The position numbers and the translations under genes are program-made. Positions 1 to 8,357 of a stretch of 64,000 bases of DNA are shown piece after piece. The notes below the pieces were generated by a model. The model was given only the letters and a program-made list of their open reading frames with translations, ran no database searches and had not been told where the DNA came from. Source of the stretch: Rhodoferax ferrireducens (GTDB lineage: Bacteria > Pseudomonadota > Gammaproteobacteria > Burkholderiales > Burkholderiaceae_C). Location of the stretch: NCBI GenBank assembly GCA_002083775.1, contig MTEI01000002.1:248001-312000 (forward strand). The letters run 5' to 3'. How positions within the stretch are numbered: position 1 is the stretch's first letter; each line of letters opens with the position of its first letter.

Positions 1-144
1 GATCGCGGGCTTGCCCTGCTGATGTGTTGGCTTTGGGTGCCATTTCCGGGCGTTGACTGACGGTGTGGATCGGTGGCTGTGGCTTGTTACTGTGGCTGGC
101 GGCTGTGGCTTGTCAGTGTGGCTTTCGGCTGGGATAGAAGGTGC

Positions 145-267
145 GGCGACCGGGTCAGGCGCATGCGGTTTTGGGGCGTAATCACGCGCGGGGTTGGGGT
201 GGTGGTACGCGCAGGGCCGTTGACGCGCGCCTTGTGCCCCAAAGCCCGGTCGCCTAACCCAATCACC
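145..267 (-). repeat. Repeat C copy 1, ~123-bp imperfect palindrome
   Basis: The element runs from GGCGACCGGGTC to CCCAATCACC. Its arms are imperfect inverted complements around a GC-rich middle, with CGCGCG blocks inside each arm. It is the inverse orientation of the copies at 506-627 and 62517-62639. A degenerate GTGGCTT-type array lies just to its left (about 70-130). Confidence 0.7.
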
Positions 268-415
268 ACACCCGAAACGTTGTTGGGAAGGCAGGCGGTC
301 TGAAGGCAAAGGCAAGGGTAAACGTCTGGCAATGTGTCGCGCACAGTAACCGCTCAGGCTTCAGTGGCGAGTTGGTTGACTGATGTATCAAGCGCCTTGA
401 GTACACCTTTTGACT

Positions 416-467
416 CAAATTTATAGCTGCTAGCCCATACTGCTAAAGGGCTAGAAGCATTTTTCTC
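416..467 (-). repeat. Repeat A copy (intergenic)
   Basis: It has the family layout AGCTGCTAGCCC, a short spacer, AAAGGGCTAGAAGC, flanked by AT-rich ends. The core is an inverted repeat of AGCCC/GGGCT. Orientation is given relative to copies reading GGCC..AGCCCTTAT..AGCTAT. Confidence 0.65.
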
Positions 468-505
468 TTAAAAGTACCTCGCGATGACTCACACGCCTCG
501 GGCTG

Positions 506-627
506 GGTGATTGGGTCAGGTGACCGGGCTTTGGGGGGCAAGGCGCGCGTCTGAGGTGTTGGCATACTGAGACATCAGCCCCGCGCGTGATTGCCCCCCA
601 AAACCGCACGCACCTGACCCGGTCGCC
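506..627 (+). repeat. Repeat C copy 2, ~122-bp imperfect palindrome
   Basis: The left arm begins GGTGATTGGGTCAGGTGACC, and the right arm ends CACCTGACCCGGTCGCC, so the ends can pair over tens of bases. It shares arm sequence with the copies at 145-267 (inverted) and 62517-62639 (direct). A GCAAAAGCC-type array of three units follows at about 637-690. Confidence 0.72.
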
Positions 628-636
628 CTGCCATTT

Positions 637-690
637 GCAAAAGCCAGCCGCAATACGCAAAAGCCAAACGCAAAAGCCAGCCACCACACG
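637..690 (+). repeat. Short degenerate tandem array beside repeat C
   Basis: Units beginning GCAAAAGCC start at about 637, 657 and 670 with variable spacers. On the complementary strand this resembles the GTGGCTT/GGCTT array left of repeat C copy 1, so the array appears to travel with the palindrome. Confidence 0.5.
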
Positions 691-789
691 CGAGACATCG
701 CTGTCAAAAACACACCACTTTGAATCGCACCCGAACGTGACGCGTTCGCGTGATTTCGTGGCAATAATGGGGGACAGGAGTTTTGCCCC

Positions 790-1659
790 ATGCCGATCCA
801 AGATCTGAACCGTGAACTCGATGCCGCCCGTGACGCCGGGCCGGTCAAAGACATTGTTATTCCCCCTTGCCCGCAGTTGCTGGTGCAGTTGCAAGCCGAG
901 CTGGCCCAGGCTGACCCCAACCCGCACCAGGTGGCAGAGATTGCCGGCGGTGATGTGGCCATGGCCGCGGCGTTGATCAAAACGGCCAACAGCTCACTCT
1001 ACGCGCGGCGCGAGCCGGTGAACTCGGTGGCACAGGCCATCGCCATGCTCGGCGTGAAGCCGACGGCCACCATCCTGACGGGCTTTTTGCTGCGCAACGC
1101 GATCCGCATCAACCCGACCTTGATCGAGCATTTTTGGGAGTCTTCCACCCGCCGTTCACTGGCCATGGCGCACATTGCACGGCAGATGTATGGCGTGGAC
1201 GTGGAAATGGCCAAAACCTGCGGGCTGTTTTTCCATGTCGGCATTCCGGTGATGCTGCAAGGCGTGCGTGGCTACAGCGGTACCCTGGTTGAAGCCATGG
1301 CGCGCCGGGACCGCACCTTTGTGCAAACCGAAAACGCTGCACACCGCACCGACCACGCGGTGGTGGGCGCCATCGTGGCCAAAACCTGGCGTCTGCCGAC
1401 CCGGGTGGTGCATGCGGTGCGCTTGCACCATGACTTTGCGGTGCTGCATGATGCCAGCGTGCCCGATGAGGTGCGCCAGCTGGTGGCGATTGCGGCCATT
1501 GCCGACCATCTGGTGGCAGGCCATGAGGGCCTGAAAGACCAGCGCGAATGGTCGCAGTTTGGCCCACAGTGCATGGCGTTCTTGCAGATTGGTGCCAACG
1601 AGGTGGAAGCCTGGGTGGACGAGCTTTACCCGGTGTTTGAAGGTGTGGTGGTGGCCTGA
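790..1659 (+). CDS. HDOD domain protein
   Basis: This 289-residue protein matches the HDOD family, degenerate HD-type domains used in bacterial signalling and often linked to c-di-GMP, chemotaxis or stress control. The domain starts near residue 25 with the family opening IPPCPQLLVQLQAEL, followed by VAEIAGGDVAMAAALIKTAN and ILTGFLLRNAI, and runs to about residue 215. No signal peptide or membrane segment is seen, so it should be cytoplasmic. The start is supported by ACAGGAG about 10 bases upstream. The MgtC-like gene follows in the same direction after 28 bases, so the two may be co-transcribed. The specific target is unknown. Confidence 0.8.
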   Translation: MPIQDLNRELDAARDAGPVKDIVIPPCPQLLVQLQAELAQADPNPHQVAEIAGGDVAMAAALIKTANSSLYARREPVNSVAQAIAMLGVKPTATILTGFLLRNAIRINPTLIEHFWESSTRRSLAMAHIARQMYGVDVEMAKTCGLFFHVGIPVMLQGVRGYSGTLVEAMARRDRTFVQTENAAHRTDHAVVGAIVAKTWRLPTRVVHAVRLHHDFAVLHDASVPDEVRQLVAIAAIADHLVAGHEGLKDQREWSQFGPQCMAFLQIGANEVEAWVDELYPVFEGVVVA

Positions 1660-1687
1660 ACCGCTCGGTTCAGCCGACACATAACCC

Positions 1688-2941
1688 ATGAACGACACCC
1701 GTCTGGCCATCAGCTTTGCCGTGGCCATCAGTCTGGGCGCCTTGCTGGGTCTTGAGCGCGAGCGCAACAAGACGGCGGATGGCGGTGCCGGCGTGCGCAC
1801 CTTTGCGCTGATTTCACTCAGCGGGGCGCTGGCCGGTTACCTCGACACCACGCTGAAAATGGGCGTTTGGGCGCTGCTGATTTTTGGCGCGGTGGCACTG
1901 CTGATCGTTAGTGAGTACGTCATGACGGCCCGGCGCGGTGACACCGGCATCACCACCGAGGTGTCGGCGCTGCTGGCGTTTTTGCTGGGTCTGCTGTGTG
2001 CGCACGGGCAGTTGCAGCTGGCCAGCGCGATTGCGGTGGTCATGGCGCTGCTGCTGGCGCTCAAACAGTGGCTGCATCGGCTGGCCACCCAGATCAATGC
2101 GGACGATGTCGAGGCGACCCTCAAATTTGCCATCGTGACCTTGATCATCTTGCCGCTGGTGCCCAACGAAAGTTATGGCCCGCCGCCGCTGGATGCGCTC
2201 AACCCCTACAAGATCTGGCTGATGGTGGTGCTGATCTCGGCGCTGAACTTCGCCAGCTATCTGGTCATCAAGGTGGTGGGCACCGAGCATGGCATTGGCC
2301 TGGTGGGTATTTTGGGCGGCCTGGCTTCCAGCACCGCGGTGACGCTGGGCTTTGCCCGCCGCAGCAAGCAAGACGGCGCCGAAGCGCCCGCGCTGGCACT
2401 GGGCATTTTGCTGGCCTGGACGGTGATGTTGGTGCGGGTCGCCATCATGACCGCACTGATCAGCTGGGAGCTGGGGCAACAGCTGTTTGGGGTGCTGGGC
2501 GTGCTGAGCGTGGCCAGTTTGCTGGCGGTGGCCTGGCTGTGGCGCATCAGCAAACAGCAGGCGCGCGGCGAGGTCAAGCCCGGCAGCAACCCGTTTGAAC
2601 TGTCCGAGGCTATCAAATTTGGCCTGCTGTTTGGGGTGGTGGTCCTGGCGGCACGCGCGGCGCAGGTGTATTTTGGCGATGCGGGGGTGTACCTGGCCTC
2701 GGCCATTGCCGGTCTCACCGATGTGGACGCCATCACCCTGGCCATGGCCGACCTGGCCCGTTTAGACCCGGCCAGCCTGCAGCTGGGAGCGCGCGCGGTG
2801 GTGATTGCAGTGCTGGCCAACACGCTGACCAAAAGCGTCATGGTTCTGGTGCTGGGCTCTGCCGAGCTGCGCCGGGTGATGCTGCCAGTCACCCTGGGCT
2901 TGCTGGCCACCGGTGCAGTCGGCTTGTGGTTGATGTTCTGA
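1688..2941 (+). CDS. MgtC/SapB family membrane protein with DUF4010 domain
   Basis: This 417-residue polytopic inner-membrane protein has an N-terminal MgtC/SapB domain (about residues 8-135), including the hallmark LGALLGLERERN and VRTFALISLSGAL, and a C-terminal DUF4010 half (about 180-410) with SALNFASYLVIKVVG and AIAGLTDVDAITL. MgtC proteins are tied to growth at low magnesium and to stress. The biochemical role of the DUF4010 fusion is not established. It has about eleven hydrophobic segments and the usual length for this fusion. It lies 28 bases after the HDOD gene. Confidence 0.8.
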   Translation: MNDTRLAISFAVAISLGALLGLERERNKTADGGAGVRTFALISLSGALAGYLDTTLKMGVWALLIFGAVALLIVSEYVMTARRGDTGITTEVSALLAFLLGLLCAHGQLQLASAIAVVMALLLALKQWLHRLATQINADDVEATLKFAIVTLIILPLVPNESYGPPPLDALNPYKIWLMVVLISALNFASYLVIKVVGTEHGIGLVGILGGLASSTAVTLGFARRSKQDGAEAPALALGILLAWTVMLVRVAIMTALISWELGQQLFGVLGVLSVASLLAVAWLWRISKQQARGEVKPGSNPFELSEAIKFGLLFGVVVLAARAAQVYFGDAGVYLASAIAGLTDVDAITLAMADLARLDPASLQLGARAVVIAVLANTLTKSVMVLVLGSAELRRVMLPVTLGLLATGAVGLWLMF

Positions 2942-2948
2942 TTTGTAA

Positions 2949-3000
2949 GCCAAATTGGCCTCCAGCCCTTTAGCCATAAGGGTTAGCAGCTATTGAATTC
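2949..3000 (+). repeat. Repeat A copy (intergenic)
   Basis: It reads CAAATTGGCCTCCAGCCCTT, a short spacer, then AAGGGTTAGCAGCTATTG, in the convergent gap between the MgtC-like gene and mltB. The inverted core could fold as a hairpin in transcripts from either side, but there is no T-tract that would make it a typical terminator. Confidence 0.75.
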
Positions 3001-3007
3001 ATCATTT

Positions 3008-4138
3008 TCAGGGGCGGGTGCTGGGCTCGGTGTTTGGCTGACTTTCTGCTTCGGTGACCGCGTTTTGGGCAACGGCTTGCTGCACCGCCTGGCCTAGCTC
3101 GATCACGGCCATGGCGTAGTAGCTGCTCCAGTTGTAGCGGGTGATCACGTAAAAGTTTTCGGTACCAGCCACATAACTGGGCGGTGCATCACCGTTTTGC
3201 AGCTCGATCAAGGCCAGCTTGCCCGCGTGGTGCAACGCAGCATCTTCCAGCACCACGCCTTTGGCTTGGAAACTCTCCACACTGAAGGTCGGCAAGATGT
3301 CGGGCGCCATCAGGTTGGGCAGGTCCAGCCGGGTGGTATCGAACCGCACCGGGTAATGCGTGGGCACACCAGGCTGCCAGCCAAACGCTTTCAAGTAGTT
3401 GGCCACCGAACCAATGGCGTCACCGGGGCTGGTGAACAGGTCCACCTTGCCGTCGCCGTCAAAATCCACGGCATAGGTGTGCCAGCTGCTGGGCATGAAC
3501 TGCGGCAGCCCCAAGGCCCCGGCGTAGCTGCCGCGCCAGGCGGTGGGGTCGGTGCCGGAGCGCGCCATTATGCTCAGAAACTGTGCCAGTTCACCCTTGA
3601 AGTAAGTGCTGCGCGCTGCCGCGCGCGGGTGGCTGGTGGGGAAATCAAACGCCAGGGTGGCCAATGCGTCCAGTACGCGGTAGTTGCCCATCTGCTGGCC
3701 GTAGATGGTTTCCACACCAATCACCCCGGCAATGATCCCGGCAGGCACGCCGGTCTCGGCCTGGGCGCGCAACAGTGTGGCTTGGTGCGCCTGCCAGAAA
3801 GCCACCCCGGCCCGGATGCGGATGGGTTCCACAAACCGGCTGCGGTAGACCTGCCAGTTTTTGGGCACACCCATCGGTGGTGGTGTTACGGCCTTGGCAA
3901 TGGCGGGGATGTAGTTGGCCTGCGCCAGCGTCTGGCGTACCCAGGTGGGGTCGAGGTCACGCGTTGCGGCCAAGTCGTCGGCAAACTGCCAAGCGTCTTG
4001 GCGCTGCGCGTAACTGGGGCCGGGCAGGGTGGCACTGGCTGCTGGTTTGACAACTTTCTTTTTAGTGGCGTGATTTATGGCCTCAGCCCTTATGGGTAAA
4101 AGGCTGATAGCTATCAAAAATGGTGCGATAAACTTCAT
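3008..4138 (-). CDS. mltB: Lytic murein transglycosylase B
   Basis: This 376-residue protein cleaves peptidoglycan glycan strands with 1,6-anhydro ends. The SLT_2/MltB domain covers about residues 45-340, with the catalytic Glu in GVIGVETIYGQQ, then GALGLPQFMPSSW and DFDGDGKVDLF. The chosen start gives MKFIAPFLIAISLLPIRAEA, a good signal peptide with likely cleavage after AEA and no lipobox Cys. No clear Shine-Dalgarno is visible. A longer start at 4252 would add residues encoded by repeat B and spoil the signal peptide. The hydrophobic core and cleavage site are themselves encoded by repeat A (4071-4123). Function is well supported; the start is moderately sure. Confidence 0.85.
   Translation of the reverse strand: MKFIAPFLIAISLLPIRAEAINHATKKKVVKPAASATLPGPSYAQRQDAWQFADDLAATRDLDPTWVRQTLAQANYIPAIAKAVTPPPMGVPKNWQVYRSRFVEPIRIRAGVAFWQAHQATLLRAQAETGVPAGIIAGVIGVETIYGQQMGNYRVLDALATLAFDFPTSHPRAAARSTYFKGELAQFLSIMARSGTDPTAWRGSYAGALGLPQFMPSSWHTYAVDFDGDGKVDLFTSPGDAIGSVANYLKAFGWQPGVPTHYPVRFDTTRLDLPNLMAPDILPTFSVESFQAKGVVLEDAALHHAGKLALIELQNGDAPPSYVAGTENFYVITRYNWSSYYAMAVIELGQAVQQAVAQNAVTEAESQPNTEPSTRP
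4071..4123 (+). repeat. Repeat A copy encoding the MltB signal peptide
   Basis: On the plus strand it reads GGCCTCAGCCCTTATGGGTA and then AAGGCTGATAGCTATC, a good match to the intergenic copies. Read on the minus strand it gives the MltB residues LIAISLLPIRAEAI without a stop. Confidence 0.8.
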
Positions 4139-4195
4139 TGAAACGGGTGAGCTGGGGGCAAAGGGCAGGGTTGATTGAAGGTGGAAAAACGATGT

Positions 4196-4280
4196 TGTCA
4201 TCCCGGATGTCATGCCGGGCCGCGACCCGGCATCCATGACGTCGGACTGCATGGATTACGGATCGAGCCCGCCATGACGG
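4196..4280. repeat. Repeat B copy (compound inverted repeats)
   Basis: Inverted units such as ATGCCGGGCCGCGACCCGGCAT are followed by a second, GGATCGAGCCCGCCATGAC-like unit. This is the compound form also seen at 28551-28641. It lies between the divergently placed mltB start and the tgpA-like gene end. Confidence 0.75.
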
Positions 4281-4306
4281 TCGTTTGTCATGAAAAAGCA
4301 TGCATG

Positions 4307-6352
4307 TCAGGCGCCCCAGCGCAATTGCTGGAGTTCGCGCCGAAGTATCGTCAGTTGGCGCTGCAAGGCGCCACGCTCGGCTGCTGCAGCGTAACGCACA
4401 GCTTCCAGGCGCAGCAACCAGTTGGCAAATGCCTGGGCGTCAGTTTCGGTATCGGGCTGGGTGGGGACCTGTTTGGCGTCGTGTACCCCAAGTTGCTGGG
4501 CGAGTTGGCGCGGTGTGGCGTGTTCCGGCAGCGTCAGCCCGGCGCGCAGCAGGCGGTTGCGGGCACGCGCCAGCAGCCGCAACCATGGGTCTTGCCGATG
4601 CCGCTCCCAGGCGTTCCAGCCAGCGCCCGCCAGGCTCACCGTCACCACAATCGCGCACAGCAGGTAGATCAGGTCTTCCCAACTGGGCGACTCGAACCCG
4701 ATGTCTTGGAGCAGCTTGAGCTGGCTGGCCTGGGTGTAGTTCAGCACCCACTGGTTCCAGCGGTTGTTGACAGCTTCCCAGGTAGCGCGCAAGTTGAGTG
4801 CAAAACGCGGGTTGACCGTGCCCAGAATCGCACTGGCAATGGCCCCGTGAGGCGCCTCCAGCCGGTTGAAGCTGCCGGTGCGCGACGGTGCCACCACCGA
4901 GGTTGGGTCCACCCGCACCCAGCCCCGGCCAGACAACCAGACCTCGGTCCAGGCGTGGGCGTCGCTCTGGCGCACCGTCCAGAAGCCGTCGACCTGGTTG
5001 CGTTCACCCCCCTGGTAGCCAGTGACCACCCGAGCGGGCACGTTGGCGGCGCGCATCAGGATCACAAAGCTGGCGGCAATGTGTTCGCAAAACCCGGCCT
5101 TGCGGTCAAACCAGAACTCATCAGCGCTGTCGCGGCCATACAGGCCCGGCTCCAGCGTGTAAACGTAGCCACCGGTGCGCAGCCGCTCCAGCGTGGCTTG
5201 CACCAGCGCTTCACCCCACGCACCACCGGGTGGCACCGACGCAGTCAGCTCCTGCGCCAGCGCGCGGGTACGCGGGTTGAAGCCTTCGGGCAGCGCCAGA
5301 TATGGCGTCAGACTGGCATGGGCTTTGAGCGGGCCGTGGCTGAATTGCGGGTAACTGGTCGCCCGGTAGCGCAGCAGCTCGGTGGCGTTGCGGCCTTGCA
5401 GCCATTGCAGCTCAGACGTCATGCGAGCGTTGCCTTGGGGCAGCTCGGGCGCGGTGGGTGTGGCGTCCAGCGTCAGCAGCCATGGGCGCTGGTTCGGCTC
5501 CAGCGTGACCTGGTACCGCACTGCCGGACCGCTCACCTGCAGTTGCGCGTCAGCGCTGCGCAGCACGCCAAAGCTCTCGTTGGGCCGCCAGCGAATGCCG
5601 TCAAAGTTGGACAGCACCGGGCCACGAAAGTACAGATCGCTCTGCGCGGGCGGCTCGCCCTCAAAGGCAATGCGCATGGCCACGCTGTCGTCCAGCGCCA
5701 GACTGGCGATATTGCCCACCGTCATTTCAGCCGACAACCCGCTGCGCCCAGTCATCGCGTCACCCGGCAGACCCCACAGCGGTGCCATGCGCGGGAACAG
5801 CAAAAACAGCACCAGCATGATCGGTGCGCCCAGCAGCGTCATGCCACCGGCAATACGTGCTGCGTGCCACAGCGGCGGTCGCCCCACCGGCATGTGCGCG
5901 TTGACCAGCGCCGTTAGCAGCCCCAGCAGCGCCACCAGCATGGCCGCAGCGGTAAGCAGCGATTGCGAGTAGAAAAAGTTCGTCAGCATCAGAAAGAAGC
6001 TGAGGAAAAACACCACAAACGCATCGCGCTGGGCGCGCAGCTCCAGGGTTTTGAGCGCCAGCAACACCACCACCAGCGTCACGCCCGCATCACGCCCAAG
6101 CAAGGTTTTGAACGAGATCAGCGTGGCCGCCACCGCCACAGCCAGCAGTCCGAAGCGCCACCATTTGCCTGGCAAGGGCTGACCGCGCCAGGCCAGTACA
6201 CCCCGCCACACCATCACCAGACCGGTGAGAACACCGCACCACAGCGGCAGCTCGCCCAGCATCGGTGCCACCACCCAGCCGATCACGACCAGCATGAACA
6301 ACGTGTCGCGGGTGTCGCGCGGCAGGTGTGTCAGGGCGGCGGGGAGTTTCAT
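4307..6352 (-). CDS. TgpA-type transglutaminase-like membrane protein (DUF3488)
   Basis: This 681-residue protein has about five N-terminal membrane segments (residues ~15-175, DUF3488), a large external transglutaminase-like domain, another membrane segment near residue 560 and a DUF4129-like tail. The papain-like triad is visible: Cys in DRKAGFCEHIAASF, His in QSDAHAWTEVW and Asp in WVRVDPTSV. Homologue TgpA of Pseudomonas has an essential periplasmic transglutaminase domain. The start at 6352 overlaps the stop of the DUF58 gene by 4 bases (ATGA), which favours it over an upstream start at 6478. It is third in a moxR-DUF58-tgpA operon. The natural substrate is unknown. Confidence 0.85.
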   Translation of the reverse strand: MKLPAALTHLPRDTRDTLFMLVVIGWVVAPMLGELPLWCGVLTGLVMVWRGVLAWRGQPLPGKWWRFGLLAVAVAATLISFKTLLGRDAGVTLVVVLLALKTLELRAQRDAFVVFFLSFFLMLTNFFYSQSLLTAAAMLVALLGLLTALVNAHMPVGRPPLWHAARIAGGMTLLGAPIMLVLFLLFPRMAPLWGLPGDAMTGRSGLSAEMTVGNIASLALDDSVAMRIAFEGEPPAQSDLYFRGPVLSNFDGIRWRPNESFGVLRSADAQLQVSGPAVRYQVTLEPNQRPWLLTLDATPTAPELPQGNARMTSELQWLQGRNATELLRYRATSYPQFSHGPLKAHASLTPYLALPEGFNPRTRALAQELTASVPPGGAWGEALVQATLERLRTGGYVYTLEPGLYGRDSADEFWFDRKAGFCEHIAASFVILMRAANVPARVVTGYQGGERNQVDGFWTVRQSDAHAWTEVWLSGRGWVRVDPTSVVAPSRTGSFNRLEAPHGAIASAILGTVNPRFALNLRATWEAVNNRWNQWVLNYTQASQLKLLQDIGFESPSWEDLIYLLCAIVVTVSLAGAGWNAWERHRQDPWLRLLARARNRLLRAGLTLPEHATPRQLAQQLGVHDAKQVPTQPDTETDAQAFANWLLRLEAVRYAAAAERGALQRQLTILRRELQQLRWGA

Positions 6353-7395
6353 GCCAAAGCCAACGCACGCAGACAGCGCTGCAAATGAATCGGGCCATGG
6401 TCCGGCGCAATATCCTGCCCGCCCAGCCGCAAGCCGTAACGCAAGCCGAGCTGATCCGCCCGCAACACCCACGCACACAAGCGGCTAAGCTGCTGCTCCG
6501 GGTGACTCGAAGCAGTCAGTGAGCGGTCCAGCCACAAATCATGCTGCTGCGCCGCCACGCTGTCACGGCTGACCAGTTCACCCGTCTTGGCGGCTTTTTT
6601 CCACAAGATGTTTTTCAAGGAGTCGCCCCGCCGATAGGGTCGAAAACTGTCGGGCTCACCATGGTGGCGCGGTGCGGTGCGGGTTGGGCCGTGGTCATCA
6701 CCAAAACTGCCGTCAGGCAACGGCGGCGGCCGGGCCTCGGGTTGCGGGTACACCAGCAGCTGCGCCGCAGGCCGCCAGAGCGTCCAGACCCGAAACGTGC
6801 CCAGCGGAAACAGCGTCTGCACACTCAACGTAGGTAAGGGGTGCAGCCCGCGCTGCGTTGCCTGCCAGGCCAGAGACACGCTGGCGCTGCCCTGTGGTGC
6901 CACATCGGTGGGCACCCACTGCCCGGAGTCGGCCACGGCCAGCGCCAGGGCATAACGCTGGCGCTTGGCGGGGTTCAAAACCTTGATGCCAAATTGGGCT
7001 TGAGCCCCCGCATAGACTGGGTCAGGCGCTCCTAAAGACAGAGTCACGCCGCGCAGGTTGCCGTGGCTCACATGCATCGCCACGCCAGCGCAACCCGCCA
7101 GCAAAAAGGTCAGCAGGTAGCCCAAGTTGAGCTGGTAATTGATCGACGCCACCAACAGTACGACCAGCGTCAGCCCCAGCATCAGCCCGGCGCGGGTCGG
7201 CAGGATATAGACGTTGCGTTGCGTCAGCGTCACGCTGTCGGCCAGCGGCATACGCGACTGCCACCAGCGGGCAAATCGCGCCCGCAGCAATGCAACGGGG
7301 TTCCAGACCAGAGCACCTGCAGTGGCGGCTTGGTCAGGCCACCGGGTGCGCCCCCTCAAGGCAGCGTCACTGGCGGTACTTTGGGTGGCGGCCAT
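6349..7395 (-). CDS. DUF58 domain membrane protein
   Basis: This 348-residue protein has two adjacent membrane segments (about residues 70-115, in VLLVASINYQLNLGYLLTF) and a DUF58 domain at about 215-300 with FRPYRRGDSLKNILWKKAAK, the typical R-Y-R-x-G-D core. DUF58 proteins are von Willebrand A-like and nearly always sit beside a MoxR ATPase, which is thought to remodel them. The start codon shares one base with the moxR stop and the end overlaps tgpA by 4 bases, so the three genes should be translated together. The exact role is not known. Confidence 0.82.
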   Translation of the reverse strand: MAATQSTASDAALRGRTRWPDQAATAGALVWNPVALLRARFARWWQSRMPLADSVTLTQRNVYILPTRAGLMLGLTLVVLLVASINYQLNLGYLLTFLLAGCAGVAMHVSHGNLRGVTLSLGAPDPVYAGAQAQFGIKVLNPAKRQRYALALAVADSGQWVPTDVAPQGSASVSLAWQATQRGLHPLPTLSVQTLFPLGTFRVWTLWRPAAQLLVYPQPEARPPPLPDGSFGDDHGPTRTAPRHHGEPDSFRPYRRGDSLKNILWKKAAKTGELVSRDSVAAQQHDLWLDRSLTASSHPEQQLSRLCAWVLRADQLGLRYGLRLGGQDIAPDHGPIHLQRCLRALALA

Positions 7396-8315
7396 TACGG
7401 CAAAGCCACCGCGTCCAGCATGGCGCGCACCTGCTCCACGGCGCCTCGGCCCGCGTCGCCGGTGGGAATCAGCCGGTGGGCAATGGTTTGCGGCAAGATG
7501 GCGCGCACATCATCTGGTGCGACATACGCCCGCCCACTCAGCAGCGCGCGCGCCTTGGCGGCCCGCAGCACGGCAATGCCGGCGCGCGGGCTCAGGCCCT
7601 GCACAAACCAACGGCCTGAGCGGGTGGCGGCCAGCAAATCCTGCACATAGTCCAACAGCGGGTCGGCAGCGTGCACGGCCAGCACTTGGCGTTGCAGGGT
7701 CAGCAACTCGTTCGGGGTCAGCAGGCTGGGCAGGGCTTCCACCAGATCGCGCCGGTCGGCCCCACTGAGCAGCAGCCGCTCAGCAGCGCGGTCTGGGTAA
7801 CCCAGCGAGATGCGCATCAAAAAGCGGTCCAGCTGCGACTCAGGCAGGGCGTAGGTACCTGCCTGGTCCATCGGGTTTTGTGTAGCTATCACGAAAAAAG
7901 GCGTTGGCAAAGGGCGCGTTTCACCCTCTACCGTGACCTGCTTTTCTTCCATCGCTTCCAGCAGGGCGCTTTGTGTTTTGGGGCTGGCGCGATTGATCTC
8001 GTCGGCCAGCAGCACCTGGGCAAATAGCGGGCCAGGGTGGAACACAAACGCCTCCTTGCCGCGCTCAAACACCGATACACCCAGCAAATCGCTGGGCATC
8101 AGATCGGCGGTAAATTGCACGCGTGAGAAGTCAAGCCCAAAAGTGCGCGCCAGAGCGTGGGCCAGCGTGGTCTTGCCGACGCCGGGCACGTCCTCGATCA
8201 GCAGGTGGCCTCCGGCCAGTAAACACGCCACGCAATCTTGAGTTTGCTCAAACTTGCCCACAATCACCGTGTTAAGCTGATCGACCAGGGCTGTAAGCTT
8301 TGCTTGTATATCCAT
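7395..8315 (-). CDS. MoxR family AAA+ ATPase
   Basis: This 306-residue AAA+ ATPase of the MoxR/RavA type has Walker A in DVPGVGKTTLAHALA (about residue 42), Walker B in LLADEINRASPKTQSALLE (about 105), sensor 1 in FFVIATQNPMDQAGT and a C-terminal lid domain from about 205. MoxR proteins act as chaperone-like ATPases for metal insertion or complex assembly, commonly with DUF58 partners, and that partner is directly downstream. It is divergently transcribed from the deacetylase gene across a 42-base gap that should hold both promoters. Confidence 0.88.
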   Translation of the reverse strand: MDIQAKLTALVDQLNTVIVGKFEQTQDCVACLLAGGHLLIEDVPGVGKTTLAHALARTFGLDFSRVQFTADLMPSDLLGVSVFERGKEAFVFHPGPLFAQVLLADEINRASPKTQSALLEAMEEKQVTVEGETRPLPTPFFVIATQNPMDQAGTYALPESQLDRFLMRISLGYPDRAAERLLLSGADRRDLVEALPSLLTPNELLTLQRQVLAVHAADPLLDYVQDLLAATRSGRWFVQGLSPRAGIAVLRAAKARALLSGRAYVAPDDVRAILPQTIAHRLIPTGDAGRGAVEQVRAMLDAVALP

Positions 8316-8357
8316 CAGGTAACCTTATCAAAAAACAAACCGAGGAGACGACCGCGT

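Larger units (their letters stand above)
1..789. other. Non-coding repeat-rich region
   Basis: No convincing gene is seen in this 789-base stretch. Open frames here lie over the palindromic repeats and have low-complexity, Arg/Trp/Cys-rich translations. It holds two copies of the ~123-bp repeat C in opposite orientation (145-267 and 506-627), short degenerate arrays beside each (about 70-130 and 637-690) and one copy of repeat A (416-467). The ribosome binding site of the next gene, ACAGGAG, lies at about 774-780. Confidence 0.75.

Noticed and set aside
1-789. Small genes predicted in 73-989 on both strands
   Set aside because: Their translations follow the palindromic repeats and the first bases of the HDOD gene in other frames; no motif or codon signal supports them.
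3197-4099. Plus-strand open frame of 300 codons opposite mltB
   Set aside because: Antisense to mltB, whose domain and active site are clear; the translation has no family pattern.
4175-5917. Long plus-strand open frame (580 codons) opposite the TgpA-like gene
   Set aside because: It is antisense to a strongly supported transglutaminase gene, rich in Gln/Arg/His and has no recognisable motifs. High GC creates such shadow frames.
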